A stretch of DNA of 64,000 bases from Chitinophaga parva (GCF_003071345.1 NZ_QCYK01000001.1:310001-374000); one strand, 5' to 3'; shown: positions 43,251 through 53,561, counted from the first letter of the stretch. Numbers and translations are program-made. Notes: generated by a model from the letters alone, not told the origin.

Positions 43251-45329
43251 GTGCATCGAATTATAACGCTCCTTATTTGCCTGTTTGCCTGCTGCCAGCT
43301 TTCTGCCGCTCCCTCACCGGACCGGGACACCCTGGTGCTGGACCTTACCGCGCCGCCGGACCAACTGGACCTGCGCCCTTTCCTGTTCAGTTTTGACAAT
43401 GCCGGCTACGGCCTCGGTGTAAATGACCTCAAAGCGGACTACTTTTCCCGCAATCCAAACATTTTTCACGCAGATACCCTTTTCACCAATCATACGCACA
43501 ACCTCTGGCTGCGCCTGCAATTGCGCAACAGCGGGACAGACAGCGGGCATATCACGCTCTTTGCCGGCTGGCACGACCTGATGGAGTGGTTTGTGCAAGG
43601 CCCCGACGGCAACCCGCAAATACTGATGCGCACGGGCTTTATGACAGATACGAGCGATAAACGCTGGCATCATTACGGCTTCATTGCCGGCGTGCCCGCA
43701 GGTGCCACCCGCACCTTTTACCTGCGGATCATGAACCGCAACCTGGCAGAGCATCCCCTCATGCCCGTAGGCTTCAATGACCTTACCCTGTCACATTTTG
43801 AGCACGCGCAGCAGATCTATTTCCAGCGCGATGCCATGTATATTTTTGTGCTCCTGGGCATGCTCATTGTATTCCTCAGCACGGCCATCATTAACTATAT
43901 ACAGCTGCCAGACCGCTCCTACCTTTACTTTGCCGCCTACATGCTGGGGCTCATCTTTTACTTTGCCCTGCGCGTAGATACCAAGCCTTACCAGGTATCG
44001 TGGTTTCACCAGTTTCCCGCACTGAAATATTACTGGGATGTGCCGGCCCTGCTGTTCTGCTTTTATTTCATGTACCTGCTGTTTGGCAATTCATTCCTGA
44101 ACCTGCGGGAGCGCTTTCCTTTCCTGCAACGGGTTTTCGTGTTGGTAAGCTATCTCATTGGCATTGTAATCGTGGTATGCGTGGCATTCATTGCACGCGG
44201 CTCCTATCATATTTCCTACCGGCTGTACGGGTATGTGTACCTGGCCAGCCTGCTCCCCAGTATACTGGTGTTTATCATGCTGTCCCGGCGTTCCCGCCAC
44301 CACCCGCTCATCCGCTTCTTCGTGTTTGGTGCCGCGTCGTTGTTTATCTCCGCCCTCTTTGCCTTTGTGACCCACATAGGCGAAAACGGTTTCTACAGCG
44401 GTACTGCGCAGCTCACCCTCCCTTCTCCCATCATTGTGGTGGGCATGCTGCTGCAGGCCATGTTCTTCCTGGCAGGCCTCAGCTACCGCAACAAGCTGGT
44501 ACACCAGGAGCGCACCAAAACCCAGGAAATGCTCATTAAGCAGCTCAATAAGAACAAGGAGCTGCAACGCAAACTCAATGAGCAACTGGAAGAACTGGTG
44601 AAAGAACAAACCACGGAGATCCTGCGCAAGAAACAGGAACTCGAAGAACAACGCAAACTGCAAAATGACTTTGAATACGGTAAAAAACTGGCGGAGATAG
44701 AACTGAAGGCCATCCGCGCGCAGATCAACCCTCACTTTATTTTCAATTGCCTCAACTCCATCCAGCTGTTTGTAATGCAGCGCGATTTTGAACTGGCGCA
44801 GAAATATTTGTCGGACTTTTCTTACCTCATCCGCAAAACACTGGACTTTTCGCGGCGTAACTTTATTGCGCTGACAGACGAGATCACGTATCTCAATACG
44901 TACCTGGGACTGGAAAAAATGCGCTTCGAGAACAAGATGGAATTTGAGATCCGGGTAGACCCGGACCTGGCGGTGTCTGAACTGGAAGTGCCATCCATGC
45001 TGCTGCAGCCTTACGTGGAGAACGCGGTGAAACACGGCATGAACAACAGTTTCCAGCCCATAGGCCATTTGCTCATCACCTTTGGGCAGGCCGGCCCGGA
45101 TATGCTGGAATGTATTATTGAAGACAACGGCATTGGTATAGAAAAGACCAAGGCGCTGCGAACCATGCCTAAAAGCCACCAGAGCTCTGGTATGGAGATC
45201 AGCTTTAACCGTGCAGAGTTACTGAATAAAATGTTTAACACCGGTATACAAATAGAGATCATAGACAAAGCCCTGCATGACCAGCAGGGAAGCGGCACGC
45301 GGGTGCGTGTATTGATCCCTCAACTATAA
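43251..45329 (+). CDS. 7TMR-DISM sensor histidine kinase (LytS type)
   Basis: A 692-residue membrane sensor kinase, start GTG at 43251 with signal peptide ending CCQLSAA. Residues 30-175 form the periplasmic 7TMR-DISMED2 sensor, which may bind sugars; seven membrane helices run from about 195 to 410; a coiled coil (LIKQLNKNKELQRKLNEQLE and on) leads to the His_kinase domain, INPHFIFNCLNSIQ with His495, and an HATPase region with LQPYVENAVKHGM and EDNGIGI. The response regulator starts 3 nt after its stop, so they form one signalling pair. The stimulus is unknown. Confidence 0.93.
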   Translation: MHRIITLLICLFACCQLSAAPSPDRDTLVLDLTAPPDQLDLRPFLFSFDNAGYGLGVNDLKADYFSRNPNIFHADTLFTNHTHNLWLRLQLRNSGTDSGHITLFAGWHDLMEWFVQGPDGNPQILMRTGFMTDTSDKRWHHYGFIAGVPAGATRTFYLRIMNRNLAEHPLMPVGFNDLTLSHFEHAQQIYFQRDAMYIFVLLGMLIVFLSTAIINYIQLPDRSYLYFAAYMLGLIFYFALRVDTKPYQVSWFHQFPALKYYWDVPALLFCFYFMYLLFGNSFLNLRERFPFLQRVFVLVSYLIGIVIVVCVAFIARGSYHISYRLYGYVYLASLLPSILVFIMLSRRSRHHPLIRFFVFGAASLFISALFAFVTHIGENGFYSGTAQLTLPSPIIVVGMLLQAMFFLAGLSYRNKLVHQERTKTQEMLIKQLNKNKELQRKLNEQLEELVKEQTTEILRKKQELEEQRKLQNDFEYGKKLAEIELKAIRAQINPHFIFNCLNSIQLFVMQRDFELAQKYLSDFSYLIRKTLDFSRRNFIALTDEITYLNTYLGLEKMRFENKMEFEIRVDPDLAVSELEVPSMLLQPYVENAVKHGMNNSFQPIGHLLITFGQAGPDMLECIIEDNGIGIEKTKALRTMPKSHQSSGMEISFNRAELLNKMFNTGIQIEIIDKALHDQQGSGTRVRVLIPQL

Positions 45330-45332
45330 CAC

Positions 45333-46073
45333 ATGATTAAAGCCATCATCATTGACGACGAGCGAAACAGCAGGGATATCATTGCCTTGATGCTGGAGCG
45401 GTATTGCCCCGAGGTGCAGGTGCTGGCATTGGCCAATGATTGCGCGGAGGGCATTGCCCGCATAAAGGAATTGCAGCCGGACCTCGTGTTCCTCGACCTG
45501 GAAATGCCCGACGGCACCGGCTTTGAGGTGCTGCAAGGGCTGGATAATATCACCTTTGAAGCAGTGTTTGTAACGGCATTTGAAAAAAAATTCGTGCATA
45601 CCATCCGCTTCAGTGAAGTAGAGCTCATCTTGAAACCTATTGATAAAGAAAGCCTGTTACAGGCGGTAAGCGCAGTACAGGTGCGCATAGCGCGGGGCAA
45701 TAACAAACGGCGCTACGAGGTGCTCATGCAGAACTTTCACCAGGGCAAGCAGGAACAATGGCAACTGGTACTACCGGGCACCCACCAGGAAACGGTGACC
45801 CCGTTGTCGGAAGTACTGTACCTGGAGGCGGGCCAGGAAACCTGTATATTCCACCTGCGCAATGGGGGCCCTGTTACGGCAGAGCGGCCTTTCCGCTATT
45901 ACCTGGACCTACTGGGCAGCCTGCCCTTTTTCCAGATCAACAATACGCAGATGGTGCACCTCAAACCGGTGCTGCAACTGAGTGCAGACCGGTCGCAGGT
46001 AATATTGCCGAACAATATCCGCCTGGAGATGACGGAGCGGCGCAGGAAGGAGTTTCCCGCCAAATGGAAATAA
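45333..46073 (+). CDS. LytTR-family response regulator
   Basis: A 246-residue regulator. The receiver domain (1-120) has acidic residues IIIDDE and phospho-acceptor Asp55 in VFLDLEMPDG, with VFVTAFEKKF and LKPIDKESLL for the switch residues. The LytTR DNA-binding domain (about 140-240) includes LYLEAGQETCIFHLRNGG and FFQINNTQMVHLKPVL. LytTR regulators bind paired direct repeats in promoters. It is the partner of the adjacent kinase. Confidence 0.93.
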   Translation: MIKAIIIDDERNSRDIIALMLERYCPEVQVLALANDCAEGIARIKELQPDLVFLDLEMPDGTGFEVLQGLDNITFEAVFVTAFEKKFVHTIRFSEVELILKPIDKESLLQAVSAVQVRIARGNNKRRYEVLMQNFHQGKQEQWQLVLPGTHQETVTPLSEVLYLEAGQETCIFHLRNGGPVTAERPFRYYLDLLGSLPFFQINNTQMVHLKPVLQLSADRSQVILPNNIRLEMTERRRKEFPAKWK

Positions 46074-46171
46074 GCCGCCTCACTTAAGCCACAGCCCGCT
46101 ACCATGGCGGATCTTCCTGTTACTTTTGGCAACATTTTAGTGTTACACCCGGTGTAATAAAATCAAAAGCC

Positions 46172-46318
46172 ATGAATACAGTAAGATCACTCCGCGCTTT
46201 GAAGCTGCTGGCGATAATGGCCGTCTTTTTTGTGGCCAGCAGCTGCGCCCCCACCCGGCCACCGCATCCGCCCACACCGCCGCATCCACCGGGCACACCA
46301 GCGCCACCACACCCGTAA
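46172..46318 (+). CDS. tiny Pro/His-rich lipoprotein
   Basis: A 48-residue lipoprotein. MNTVRSLRALKLLAIMAVFF leads to VASSC, a good lipobox with the acylated Cys at residue 28, so the mature part is only about 21 residues, almost all Pro and His with Thr and Arg (PPHPPTPPHPP in the middle). The His in PPHP repeats may bind metal, or the tail may be a simple spacer or cell-wall tether. The coding bounds are firm: a clean ATG and a stop 147 nt on. A heptamer repeat arm starts three bases past the stop. No similar protein is known to me. Confidence 0.65.
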   Translation: MNTVRSLRALKLLAIMAVFFVASSCAPTRPPHPPTPPHPPGTPAPPHP

Positions 46319-46320
46319 AC

Positions 46321-46376
46321 GGAAGTTTCAAATTTCCAGAGCACCAGGAAGCGCCGGCTTCAATTTCAATTTTCGA
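46321..46376 (+). repeat. heptamer repeat array after the tiny lipoprotein gene
   Basis: Units TTTCAAA, TTTCCAG, AGCACCA, then GGAAG, followed by a second run TTCAATT, TCAATTT. The unit matches the arrays between the SDR genes. Confidence 0.4.
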
Positions 46377-46387
46377 ATAATACGGAT

Positions 46388-46435
46388 AAAAAAATCCAAA
46401 TTCCTGCAGCGGATGCTGTGTGAATTTGGATTTTT
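46388..46435 (-). terminator. terminator of rho
   Basis: Arms AAATCCAAATTC and GAATTTGGATTT with an 18-nt loop and A- and T-runs outside; on the minus strand the loop starts about 45 nt after the rho stop and it can also serve the convergent lipoprotein gene. Confidence 0.8.
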
Positions 46436-46480
46436 ACTTATTACAAACTTGTAGTGTTACAGCTTATGATTTCCTGGAAA

Positions 46481-48214
46481 TTATCCATTCATGGAGATGA
46501 GGAACTCTTCATTGTTCCTGGTGCCTCTCATGTGTTGCAGCAGGAAGTTCATCGCTTCTTCCGTGTTCATGTCTGCCAGGTGTTTGCGCAGGATGTACAG
46601 GCGTTGCAGCACGTCTCTTTCCAGCAGCAGGTCGTCGCGGCGGGTAGAGGATGCAGTAACATCTATAGCGGGGAACACGCGGCGGTTGGCCAGCTTGCGG
46701 TCCAGCGCCAGTTCCATGTTACCAGTACCCTTGAACTCTTCAAAGATCACTTCGTCCATTTTAGAACCGGTATCTATCAGGGCGGTAGCCAGGATGGTGA
46801 GGGAGCCACCGTTTTCAATTTTACGGGCGGCACCAAAGAATTGTTTGGGCTTCTGCATGGCGTTTGCTTCCACACCACCGCTCAGTACTTTACCAGAGGC
46901 GGGCGCCACGGTGTTGTGGGCGCGGGCCAGGCGGGTAATAGAGTCCAGCAGGATCACCACGTCGTGACCGCATTCTACCAGGCGCTTGGCTTTCTGCAGC
47001 GCGATGGCAGATACTTTCACGTGCTTTTCCGCGGGTTCGTCAAAGGTGGAAGCAATCACTTCTGCTTTAACGCTGCGTTCCATATCGGTTACTTCCTCTG
47101 GACGTTCATCGATCAGTACTACCATCAGGTATACTTCCGGATGGTTGGTAGCGATGGCGTTTGCCACTTCTTTCAGCAGCATGGTTTTACCAACCTTGGG
47201 CTGTGCTACGATAAGACCACGCTGACCTTTACCGATGGGGGTAAACAGGTCCATGATGCGCATGGAGTAGTTATTGGCCGTGGTGGTAAGTTTCATTTTT
47301 TCGAAGGGGAACAGCGGCGTCAGGTAGTCGAACGGCACGCGGTCACGCACTTCTTCGGGCAGCTTGTTGTTGATGGTTTCCACCTTCAGGAGGGCGAAGT
47401 ATTTTTCGCCTTCTTTGGGCGGTCTTACGGAGCCTTTTACGGAGTCACCGGTCTTAAGACCGAATAATTTTATCTGGGAGGGCGATACGTAAATATCGTC
47501 CGGAGAGCTCAGGTAGTTGTAGTCGGAGGAGCGCAGGAAACCGTAGCCATCAGGCATCATTTCCAGTACGCCTTCGCTCATGATCACACCGTCAAACTCT
47601 ACGTTGAAGGGCACTTCCTTCTTGGCGGGAGCAAGGCGTTGCTGCTTCTGCGGGATCACAATGTCGTCCGGCATTACAAAGTCATCATCTTCTTCGGCGT
47701 CTTCCTCCTCTTCAAAGGGAGAGCTTTGAGGTGCCTGTTCCGGCTCTTCTGCTTCCGGGCCGGCTGTTTCTGCAGCTTTAGCGGCTTGCTCATCTTCCGT
47801 GAATGCAGGCAAAATGATGTCATCGTCATCATCAAAAGTGAGTGACGGTATATCGAGGTCTAATTCTAAAAGTTTGGATTTGGGCTTGGGGGGAGCAACG
47901 GGCGCTTCATCTTCTTTCTTTGCGGCGGCGGGCTTACGACCACGCTTTGGCTTTTCTTCAGCATGGTTATCATCATCGTGTGCGAGCAGGGGCAATTGTT
48001 CATCTTCCTTCTTCACCACTTTCCGTTTGCGCGCTTTCTTTTCTTCCCCATTATTGGCATTTGCTTCTGAGGCCATAACTGCTTGTTTATCGAGAATTTT
48101 ATAAATCAAATCTTGTTTTTCAACTTTCTTTGGGCTTACTATTTCTAACTTGTCGGCAATATCAAGCAACTCCGGAACGATCATGTCGTTCAATTGTAAG
48201 ATGTCATACATCAT
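46481..48214 (-). CDS. rho: transcription termination factor Rho
   Basis: A 577-residue Rho helicase that ends untranslated RNAs. Rho_N spans residues 1-45 ([20 protein letters not shown]), then a strongly acidic and Lys-rich insert from about 55 to 200, a cold-shock RNA-binding domain ([20 protein letters not shown]), and the ATPase with P-loop [28 protein letters not shown], and Q-loop residues in [19 protein letters not shown]. coli Rho has 419 residues; the inserted acidic/basic segment is common in Bacteroidota. The start is the first of two adjacent ATGs. Confidence 0.96.
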   Translation of the reverse strand: MMYDILQLNDMIVPELLDIADKLEIVSPKKVEKQDLIYKILDKQAVMASEANANNGEEKKARKRKVVKKEDEQLPLLAHDDDNHAEEKPKRGRKPAAAKKEDEAPVAPPKPKSKLLELDLDIPSLTFDDDDDIILPAFTEDEQAAKAAETAGPEAEEPEQAPQSSPFEEEEDAEEDDDFVMPDDIVIPQKQQRLAPAKKEVPFNVEFDGVIMSEGVLEMMPDGYGFLRSSDYNYLSSPDDIYVSPSQIKLFGLKTGDSVKGSVRPPKEGEKYFALLKVETINNKLPEEVRDRVPFDYLTPLFPFEKMKLTTTANNYSMRIMDLFTPIGKGQRGLIVAQPKVGKTMLLKEVANAIATNHPEVYLMVVLIDERPEEVTDMERSVKAEVIASTFDEPAEKHVKVSAIALQKAKRLVECGHDVVILLDSITRLARAHNTVAPASGKVLSGGVEANAMQKPKQFFGAARKIENGGSLTILATALIDTGSKMDEVIFEEFKGTGNMELALDRKLANRRVFPAIDVTASSTRRDDLLLERDVLQRLYILRKHLADMNTEEAMNFLLQHMRGTRNNEEFLISMNG

Positions 48215-48714
48215 CTGTGTTATCTAAGGTTTTTTGTTGAGATGTCATTAAAGGCGGGTACTTATTGCATACCATGCTCTCCGGTATCAAAATATTCTGT
48301 GTCCAATAAAATTTGTTGGTTACGACTTTTGGTAGGGAGTGAAGCTGGACTGCTGATGAAGATGGAATGCAAAAGTGACTTATCAGACAGGTTGTAACTG
48401 CAACGTTAAGACATCTTTTAATATTCACCAAAAAAATCCAACCGCTAATTACCTAACTGGGGCCCTGGCAATTTATTTATATATTAAACTTATATAAATT
48501 TGTCGATATGCTGCCCTGGCAATTGTGCTCGTACGTGGTATCCGTTTGGTAGTACCGGAATCAAATATTTGACCAAATTTACGCGCATCGCCCCGGCCGG
48601 GGAGGCCCGGGGCCCAACTTTATCTATTTTTTAACAGATGGCGGAAAGCCACTGTACTATTGCCTGTAAAGGATTATTTTTGCAATCCATCATTAAAATC
48701 CAAACATAAAATTT
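48215..48714. other. gap between rho and asnS (divergent)
   Basis: 500 bases with the leader of rho on one side and asnS on the other. GCCCTGGCAATT occurs twice, at 48462-48473 and 48513-48524. A -7-like TATTTTTG is at 48675-48682 before asnS, and TAAATTTG at 48495-48502. No gene or stable hairpin is seen. Confidence 0.45.
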
Positions 48715-50154
48715 ATGAGCCACAGAGTGAAAGTAAAACAGATCCTGGCCGATGACAGGACTAATTACGAAGTAATTGTAAAAGGTTGGGTGCGGAGTTT
48801 CCGCAACAATCAATTCATTGCGATCAACGATGGCTCTACCAATAATAACCTGCAGGCCGTAGTAGCGCTGGACAGCCTGGATGCCGCTACCCTGAAGCGT
48901 ATTACCACCGGTGCTTCCATCAGCGTGGGCGGTGAGGTGATCCCCTCCATGGGTAAAGGCCAGCGCGTGGAACTGAAGGTGAACAGCCTGGAGATCCTCG
49001 GGGACTGCGATCCTGAAAAATACCCGCTGCAGCTGAAAAACAGGCCCAGCCTGGAATACCTGCGTGAAATTGCCCACCTGCGTTTCCGCACCAACACGTT
49101 TGGCGCCGTGTTCCGCGTACGTCATGCACTGGCATTTGCCGTGCACCGGTTCTTTAACGAACGCGGTTTTGTATACCTGCACACGCCTATCATCACCGCA
49201 TCTGACGCAGAAGGCGCCGGGGAAATGTTCCGCGTAACCACGCTGGATCCCAAGAACCCGCCCCTGGACGCAAATGGTCACGTGGACTATACGGAAGACT
49301 TCTTTGGCCGCGCTACCAACCTGACCGTATCCGGCCAGCTGGAAGGCGAACTGGCAGCCATGGCCTTTGGTGAGATCTACACCTTTGGCCCCACTTTCCG
49401 CGCAGAAAACTCCAACACCACCCGCCACCTGGCGGAGTTCTGGATGATAGAACCGGAAATGGCTTTCTATGACCTGGACGATAATATGGCCCTGGCGGAA
49501 GCTTTCGTGAAATCCGTGATCGGCTATGTGCTGGAAAACAACCGCGAGGACCTGGAATTCCTGGCCACCCGCCTGCTGGAAGAAGAAAAACAAAAACCGC
49601 AGCACGAGCGCAGTGAAATGGGCCTCATTGAGAAACTGGAATTTGTAGTGAACAACGAGTTCCAGCGCCTCTCCTACACAGAAGCCATCGAGATCCTGAA
49701 GAACAGCAAACCCAATAAGAGCAAGAAGTTCAGCTACCTCATTGAAGAATGGGGCGCAGACCTGCAAAGCGAACATGAACGCTACCTGGTGGAAAAACAT
49801 TTCAAAAAACCGGTGATCCTCACAGACTATCCCGCTGCCATCAAAGCCTTCTACATGAAGCAGAATGAAGATGGCAAAACCGTACGCGCCATGGATATCC
49901 TGTTCCCGGGTATTGGTGAAATGGTAGGTGGTTCCCAGCGCGAAGAAAACTACGACAAGCTGGTAAGCCGCATGGAAGCCATGCACCTGCCGGTAGAAGA
50001 AATGTCGTGGTACCTGGACACCCGCCGCTTTGGTAGCTGCCCCCACGCCGGCTTTGGGCTTGGATTTGAGCGCCTCATCCTGTTTGTAACAGGCATGACC
50101 AACATCCGCGACGTGATCCCCTTCCCGAGAACGCCGAAGAGCGCTGAATTTTAG
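48715..50154 (+). CDS. asnS: asparagine--tRNA ligase
   Basis: A 479-residue class II synthetase charging tRNA-Asn. The N-terminal OB fold is [20 protein letters not shown]. Class II motif 2 lies in [20 protein letters not shown], preceded by [20 protein letters not shown], and motif 3 is [18 protein letters not shown]. The insertion around residue 290 ([20 protein letters not shown]) is as in eukaryotic and Bacteroidota AsnRS. With a direct AsnRS the organism need not amidate Asp-tRNA-Asn. A terminator follows at 24 nt. Confidence 0.96.
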   Translation: MSHRVKVKQILADDRTNYEVIVKGWVRSFRNNQFIAINDGSTNNNLQAVVALDSLDAATLKRITTGASISVGGEVIPSMGKGQRVELKVNSLEILGDCDPEKYPLQLKNRPSLEYLREIAHLRFRTNTFGAVFRVRHALAFAVHRFFNERGFVYLHTPIITASDAEGAGEMFRVTTLDPKNPPLDANGHVDYTEDFFGRATNLTVSGQLEGELAAMAFGEIYTFGPTFRAENSNTTRHLAEFWMIEPEMAFYDLDDNMALAEAFVKSVIGYVLENNREDLEFLATRLLEEEKQKPQHERSEMGLIEKLEFVVNNEFQRLSYTEAIEILKNSKPNKSKKFSYLIEEWGADLQSEHERYLVEKHFKKPVILTDYPAAIKAFYMKQNEDGKTVRAMDILFPGIGEMVGGSQREENYDKLVSRMEAMHLPVEEMSWYLDTRRFGSCPHAGFGLGFERLILFVTGMTNIRDVIPFPRTPKSAEF

Positions 50155-50177
50155 TCTTTGGTTTTTAGCCAATACAG

Positions 50178-50210
50178 ATCCGCTTCCAACACCAGGAAGC
50201 GGATTTTTTT
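50178..50210 (+). terminator. terminator of asnS
   Basis: Arms ATCCGCTTCC and GGAAGCGGAT (50178-50187, 50195-50204), 7-nt loop, T-run. Confidence 0.93.
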
Positions 50211-50245
50211 GCGCCCGCGTGTGGAATCATCCAGCCTTAGCGTCT

Positions 50246-50273
50246 TACTGGCAGAAAGCGCTTTCTGCCAGTA
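50246..50273. promoter_or_regulatory. 28-bp perfect palindrome upstream of exbD
   Basis: TACTGGCAGAAAGC followed at once by its reverse complement, with no loop and no T-run, 32 nt before the exbD ATG. This is the form of a dimeric-regulator operator and not of a terminator. Confidence 0.55.
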
Positions 50274-50305
50274 TCTGTTTTCGTATATCCTAAAACGTTA
50301 TCGTT

Positions 50306-50836
50306 ATGGCTGGAATGAACACCAATACCCAAACCCGCTCCCGTGGCGGCGTACGGCGCAGCAAAAAACTATCTACCCGTGTAGACATGACCCCCATGGT
50401 AGACCTGGGCTTCCTGCTCATCACCTTCTTCATGCTTACTACCACCATGGCCAAACCAAGGGTCACCAATTTACTCATGCCGGCCAGTGATGGCAAGCAG
50501 ATGCCGCTCAGCGCCAGCAAAGCACTTACCGTGCTGCTGGGACCGGACAACCGCATTGCTTTCTATGAAAGTAACGGGGAGGAAACCGCGCCCCATCCGC
50601 AGGATATTCATAACACCACGTACGCGGAGGCCACCGGCATCGGCGACATCATCCGCCGGAAACAAAAGCTGCTGGCGGCTGCCGGCCATCCCGGTGACCT
50701 GATGCTCCTGATAAAACCTGCAAGCTCCTCCACTTATAAGAACGCTGTGGACCTGCTGGACGAGGTATCTATCAACCGGGTACACCGCTATGCTTTCATG
50801 GACATAGCACCTTGGGAAGCCCAGTATTTTCAATAG
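50306..50836 (+). CDS. ExbD/TolR family biopolymer transport protein
   Basis: A 176-residue protein with one N-terminal membrane helix (VDMTPMVDLGFLLITFFMLT, about residues 32-51) and a periplasmic domain. The helix carries the Asp of MVDLGFLL that gates proton flow in ExbB-ExbD motors. The preceding RSRGGVRRSKKLSTR is the usual basic cytoplasmic tail. ExbD powers TonB-dependent uptake or related motors and needs ExbB, which is not next to it; here it stands alone downstream of a palindrome. In Bacteroidota several ExbD paralogues normally cluster with ExbB, so a lone copy is unusual. Confidence 0.9.
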   Translation: MAGMNTNTQTRSRGGVRRSKKLSTRVDMTPMVDLGFLLITFFMLTTTMAKPRVTNLLMPASDGKQMPLSASKALTVLLGPDNRIAFYESNGEETAPHPQDIHNTTYAEATGIGDIIRRKQKLLAAAGHPGDLMLLIKPASSSTYKNAVDLLDEVSINRVHRYAFMDIAPWEAQYFQ

Positions 50837-50893
50837 TTGCGTGCGGGCTGCTATCAACTTTTTGTTACCTTAGCCCAGTAAAAATCATGCACT

Positions 50894-51850
50894 ATGGCAA
50901 ATCAACATTCCATTCCATCGGTGGACCTGGCGGACTTCACATCGGGCGATCCGCAACGCAAAGCGGCCTTTGTGGCACAGCTGGGTGAAGCTTATGAAAC
51001 AGTAGGATTTGTGGCAGTAAAGAACCATGGCATTCCGGACCAGCTGATCGCAGACCTGTACAAATACGTGCAGGAATTCTTCGCCCTCCCTTTTGACACA
51101 AAGCACCAGTATGAAATACCGGAACTGGCTGGCCAGCGCGGTTATACTTCCTTCGGGAAAGAGCACGCCAAAGGCTTTGACGCACCGGACCTGAAAGAAT
51201 TTTTCCAGTTTGGCCAAACTGTGGAAGACAATGATCCCGTTGGAAAAGAATACCCGGATAATGTAAGCGTAGCGGAAGTACCGCAGTTCACGCCCACTTT
51301 CTTCCAGGCATTCCGTGGCTTTGAAAAGAGCGGCCGTGCCCTGCTGCAGGCCATTGCCATTCACCTGGGCCTGGATGAGTTTTACTTTGATGACAAGATC
51401 CATAACGGTAATTCCATCCTGCGCGCTATCCATTACCCGCCCATTACACAGGAGCCCAAATCCGCCATCCGCGCGGAACAGCATGAAGACATCAACCTGA
51501 TCACGCTGCTGGTAGGCGCCTCTGCAGATGGTTTGCAGATCCTGGACAAGCATAACAACTGGGTGCCCGTGACCTCACTGCCGGAGCAGATCGTAGTGAA
51601 TGTGGGCGACATGTTGCAACGCCTTACCAACAACCGGATGAAGAGCACTACCCACCGCGTGGTAAATCCCCCGCGTGAGAAATGGAACACCTCCCGTTAC
51701 TCCATCCCGTTCTTCCTGCATCCCAAGTCCACCGTACGCCTGGACTGCCTGCCCAGCTGCGTGGATGCACAACACCCGCTGGCCTACGAGCCTGTTACCG
51801 CCGGTGAATACCTGGATGAAAGACTGCGGGAAATAGGCCTGAAAAAATAA
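50894..51850 (+). CDS. 2-oxoglutarate/Fe(II)-dependent dioxygenase, isopenicillin N synthase-like
   Basis: A 318-residue oxygenase of the isopenicillin-N-synthase-like family. The N-terminal DIOX_N block is FVAQLGEAYETVGFVAVKNH. The iron facial triad is HEDINLITLL (His and Asp, near 196-198) and THRVVNPP (His near 256), with NTSRYSIPFFLHP giving the RxS 2-oxoglutarate anchor. Substrates in the family include gibberellins, flavonoids and ethylene precursor; bacterial members are mostly unassigned. It follows exbD by 57 nt on the same strand. A terminator follows. Confidence 0.9.
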   Translation: MANQHSIPSVDLADFTSGDPQRKAAFVAQLGEAYETVGFVAVKNHGIPDQLIADLYKYVQEFFALPFDTKHQYEIPELAGQRGYTSFGKEHAKGFDAPDLKEFFQFGQTVEDNDPVGKEYPDNVSVAEVPQFTPTFFQAFRGFEKSGRALLQAIAIHLGLDEFYFDDKIHNGNSILRAIHYPPITQEPKSAIRAEQHEDINLITLLVGASADGLQILDKHNNWVPVTSLPEQIVVNVGDMLQRLTNNRMKSTTHRVVNPPREKWNTSRYSIPFFLHPKSTVRLDCLPSCVDAQHPLAYEPVTAGEYLDERLREIGLKK

Positions 51851-51870
51851 TCTTCACCCTGCAATGCATA

Positions 51871-51901
51871 AAAAAATCCGCTTCACGAGAGCGGATTTTT
51901 T
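51871..51901 (+). terminator. terminator of the dioxygenase gene
   Basis: Arms AAAAAATCCGCT and AGCGGATTTTTT, 7-nt loop, 20 nt after the stop codon. Confidence 0.92.
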
Positions 51902-51924
51902 CGTTGATATATGCTGAGTGGAAT

Positions 51925-52213
51925 TTAGTCATTCACCGGGTGTGGCCGCCTTGCGGGGAAGCAGGGTATTGGTTCCTTTGGGTGCCGGCGCAACACTTCG
52001 CCCAGCTGGTCCTGGAAAGTGAGCAGGAAGCGGAGACTGTCTTGCAGGAAATGGCGGTTACTCACAAAAACCAGGCAGGTATTCCCCGCACCTGGCTGTG
52101 GCACTGTATCCTGGACAGCAAAAGAAGATCAATATGCGTCACTGTTATAAGGCACGCCGGGCCGCAGCGGTAATGGAAAGTAACAAGACAAATGCCAGGA
52201 ATAAGGGTTTCAT
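51925..52213 (-). pseudogene. decayed gene for a small secreted protein
   Basis: ATG at 52211-52213 starts a signal peptide (MKPLFLAFVLLLSITAAA) that soon hits a stop. One base later in frame the reading continues (GVPYNSDAY, then a TGA, then a long stretch with TVPQPGAGNTCLVFVSN and HFLQDSLRFLLTFQDQLGE and on) to a stop at 51925. Together these make a sensible 95-residue secreted protein broken by one frameshift and one nonsense codon. The other strand also has an open frame here (51904-52173), which I think is its shadow. The family is not recognised. Confidence 0.45.
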
Positions 52214-52356
52214 CAGAACCGGTTTGTTTGAACAAGCGTTAAAACTATAAACGGGGGCGACCAACAATAAACACAAAAACTAATTAGCAGGTTGCAATGA
52301 TTATGCCCTATTTTTACAAGGCAAACCAGATTTGTTGGCTGGCATAACTAACCTAA

Positions 52357-53556
52357 GTGTTCCATCGTCATACGCCCTTTTTAAAAGCTGTTTTCTTCCA
52401 CAGCATCACTGCATATGGAGGCCCGCAAGGGCACCTGGCAATGATGATGAAAACCTTTGTGCAACAGCGGAAGGACATTACCGCGGAAGAGCTGATGGAA
52501 TACAATGCATTCTGCCAGCTGCTGCCAGGAGCCTCGTCCAGCCAAACGCTTACCCTCATTGGTTATAAGCGGGGCGGCGTACCGCTGGCGCTTGTAACCC
52601 TGCTGATCTGGATCACACCGGCCTGCGTAATGATGGGTGCCCTCAGCTTCCTGCTGCAATACTTTGACAAGCGGGCACTGGCCATCGACATTTTTAAATA
52701 CGTACAGCCTATGGCGGTAGGCTTCCTGGCTTATGGCAGCGTGCGGGCTTACCGGATCAGCGTTAACAGCCTGGCCACTTTCCTGATCATGGCCATGAGC
52801 ATGGTGGTGATGTTCTATCTCCGCTCCCCGTGGACCTTTCCCTGCCTTATCCTACTGGGTGGGCTCATCTCCAACTTTAGTAACAAACGTATCCCCGACT
52901 TTGATGAAAAGCCCCAAAAAATACAGTGGACAAACATCTGGCTGTTTGTGCTGCTTTTTGTGCTGGCCGGTGTAATGTCTGAATACACGCGCTCCCACCA
53001 ATGGGTAACGGGCCGCCCCTTTAATTTGTTCGAAAACTTTTACCGTTTCGGTAGCCTGGTGTTTGGCGGAGGCGATGTGCTGATAGCCATGATGCTGGAA
53101 CAATATGTAACCCGCGCTAAAACCCAATACCTTAACGCGGAAGAATTGCTGACCGGGGCAGGCATTATGCGGGCATTGCCGGGGCCTACTTTTTCCATAT
53201 CAGCATACGTAGGGGGCATGGTCATGCGCAACATGGGGCCGGGTTTCCAGCTGCTGGGCTGCATGCTGGCGCCGGTGGCCATTTTCCTGCCCAGTTTATT
53301 GCTGGTGCTCTTCTTCTTCCCCATCTGGCAAAACCTGAAAAAGCATGTGATCATTTACCGCGCACTGGAGGGTATCAACGCGGTGGTGGTGGGGGTTATG
53401 TGGGCGGCTACCGCCATTCTGCTGCTGGCCATTGCCACACCGCTCCATTGGTACAGCCTGGCCATCCCCGCGTGTGTGCTCATGCTGCTGTGTTTTACAC
53501 GTGTGCCGGGGCCTATTATCGTATTGGCTTGTTTGCTGATGGGATGGTTGCTGTAA
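52357..53556 (+). CDS. chrA: chromate transporter ChrA
   Basis: A 399-residue membrane protein of the CHR family with the usual duplicated domains. The N-terminal half begins near [18 protein letters not shown] and the C-terminal half carries the matching [16 protein letters not shown] and [15 protein letters not shown] motifs; about ten helices in all. ChrA exports chromate, and some relatives move sulfate or other anions. The start is GTG at 52357: an in-frame stop lies directly before it, and the ATG at 52441 would remove the conserved GGP. It converges with the sigma-54 regulator, with only five bases between stop codons and no terminator. Confidence 0.9.
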   Translation: MFHRHTPFLKAVFFHSITAYGGPQGHLAMMMKTFVQQRKDITAEELMEYNAFCQLLPGASSSQTLTLIGYKRGGVPLALVTLLIWITPACVMMGALSFLLQYFDKRALAIDIFKYVQPMAVGFLAYGSVRAYRISVNSLATFLIMAMSMVVMFYLRSPWTFPCLILLGGLISNFSNKRIPDFDEKPQKIQWTNIWLFVLLFVLAGVMSEYTRSHQWVTGRPFNLFENFYRFGSLVFGGGDVLIAMMLEQYVTRAKTQYLNAEELLTGAGIMRALPGPTFSISAYVGGMVMRNMGPGFQLLGCMLAPVAIFLPSLLLVLFFFPIWQNLKKHVIIYRALEGINAVVVGVMWAATAILLLAIATPLHWYSLAIPACVLMLLCFTRVPGPIIVLACLLMGWLL

Positions 53557-53561
53557 GCCGT

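Noticed and set aside
48631..50172. A 513-codon open frame opposite asnS
   Set aside because: Covers the synthetase with all class II motifs and reaches into its promoter.
51904..52173. An 89-codon open frame on the plus strand downstream of the dioxygenase gene
   Set aside because: It begins in the terminator tail and has no recognisable feature, while the other strand shows a signal peptide and protein-like sequence.
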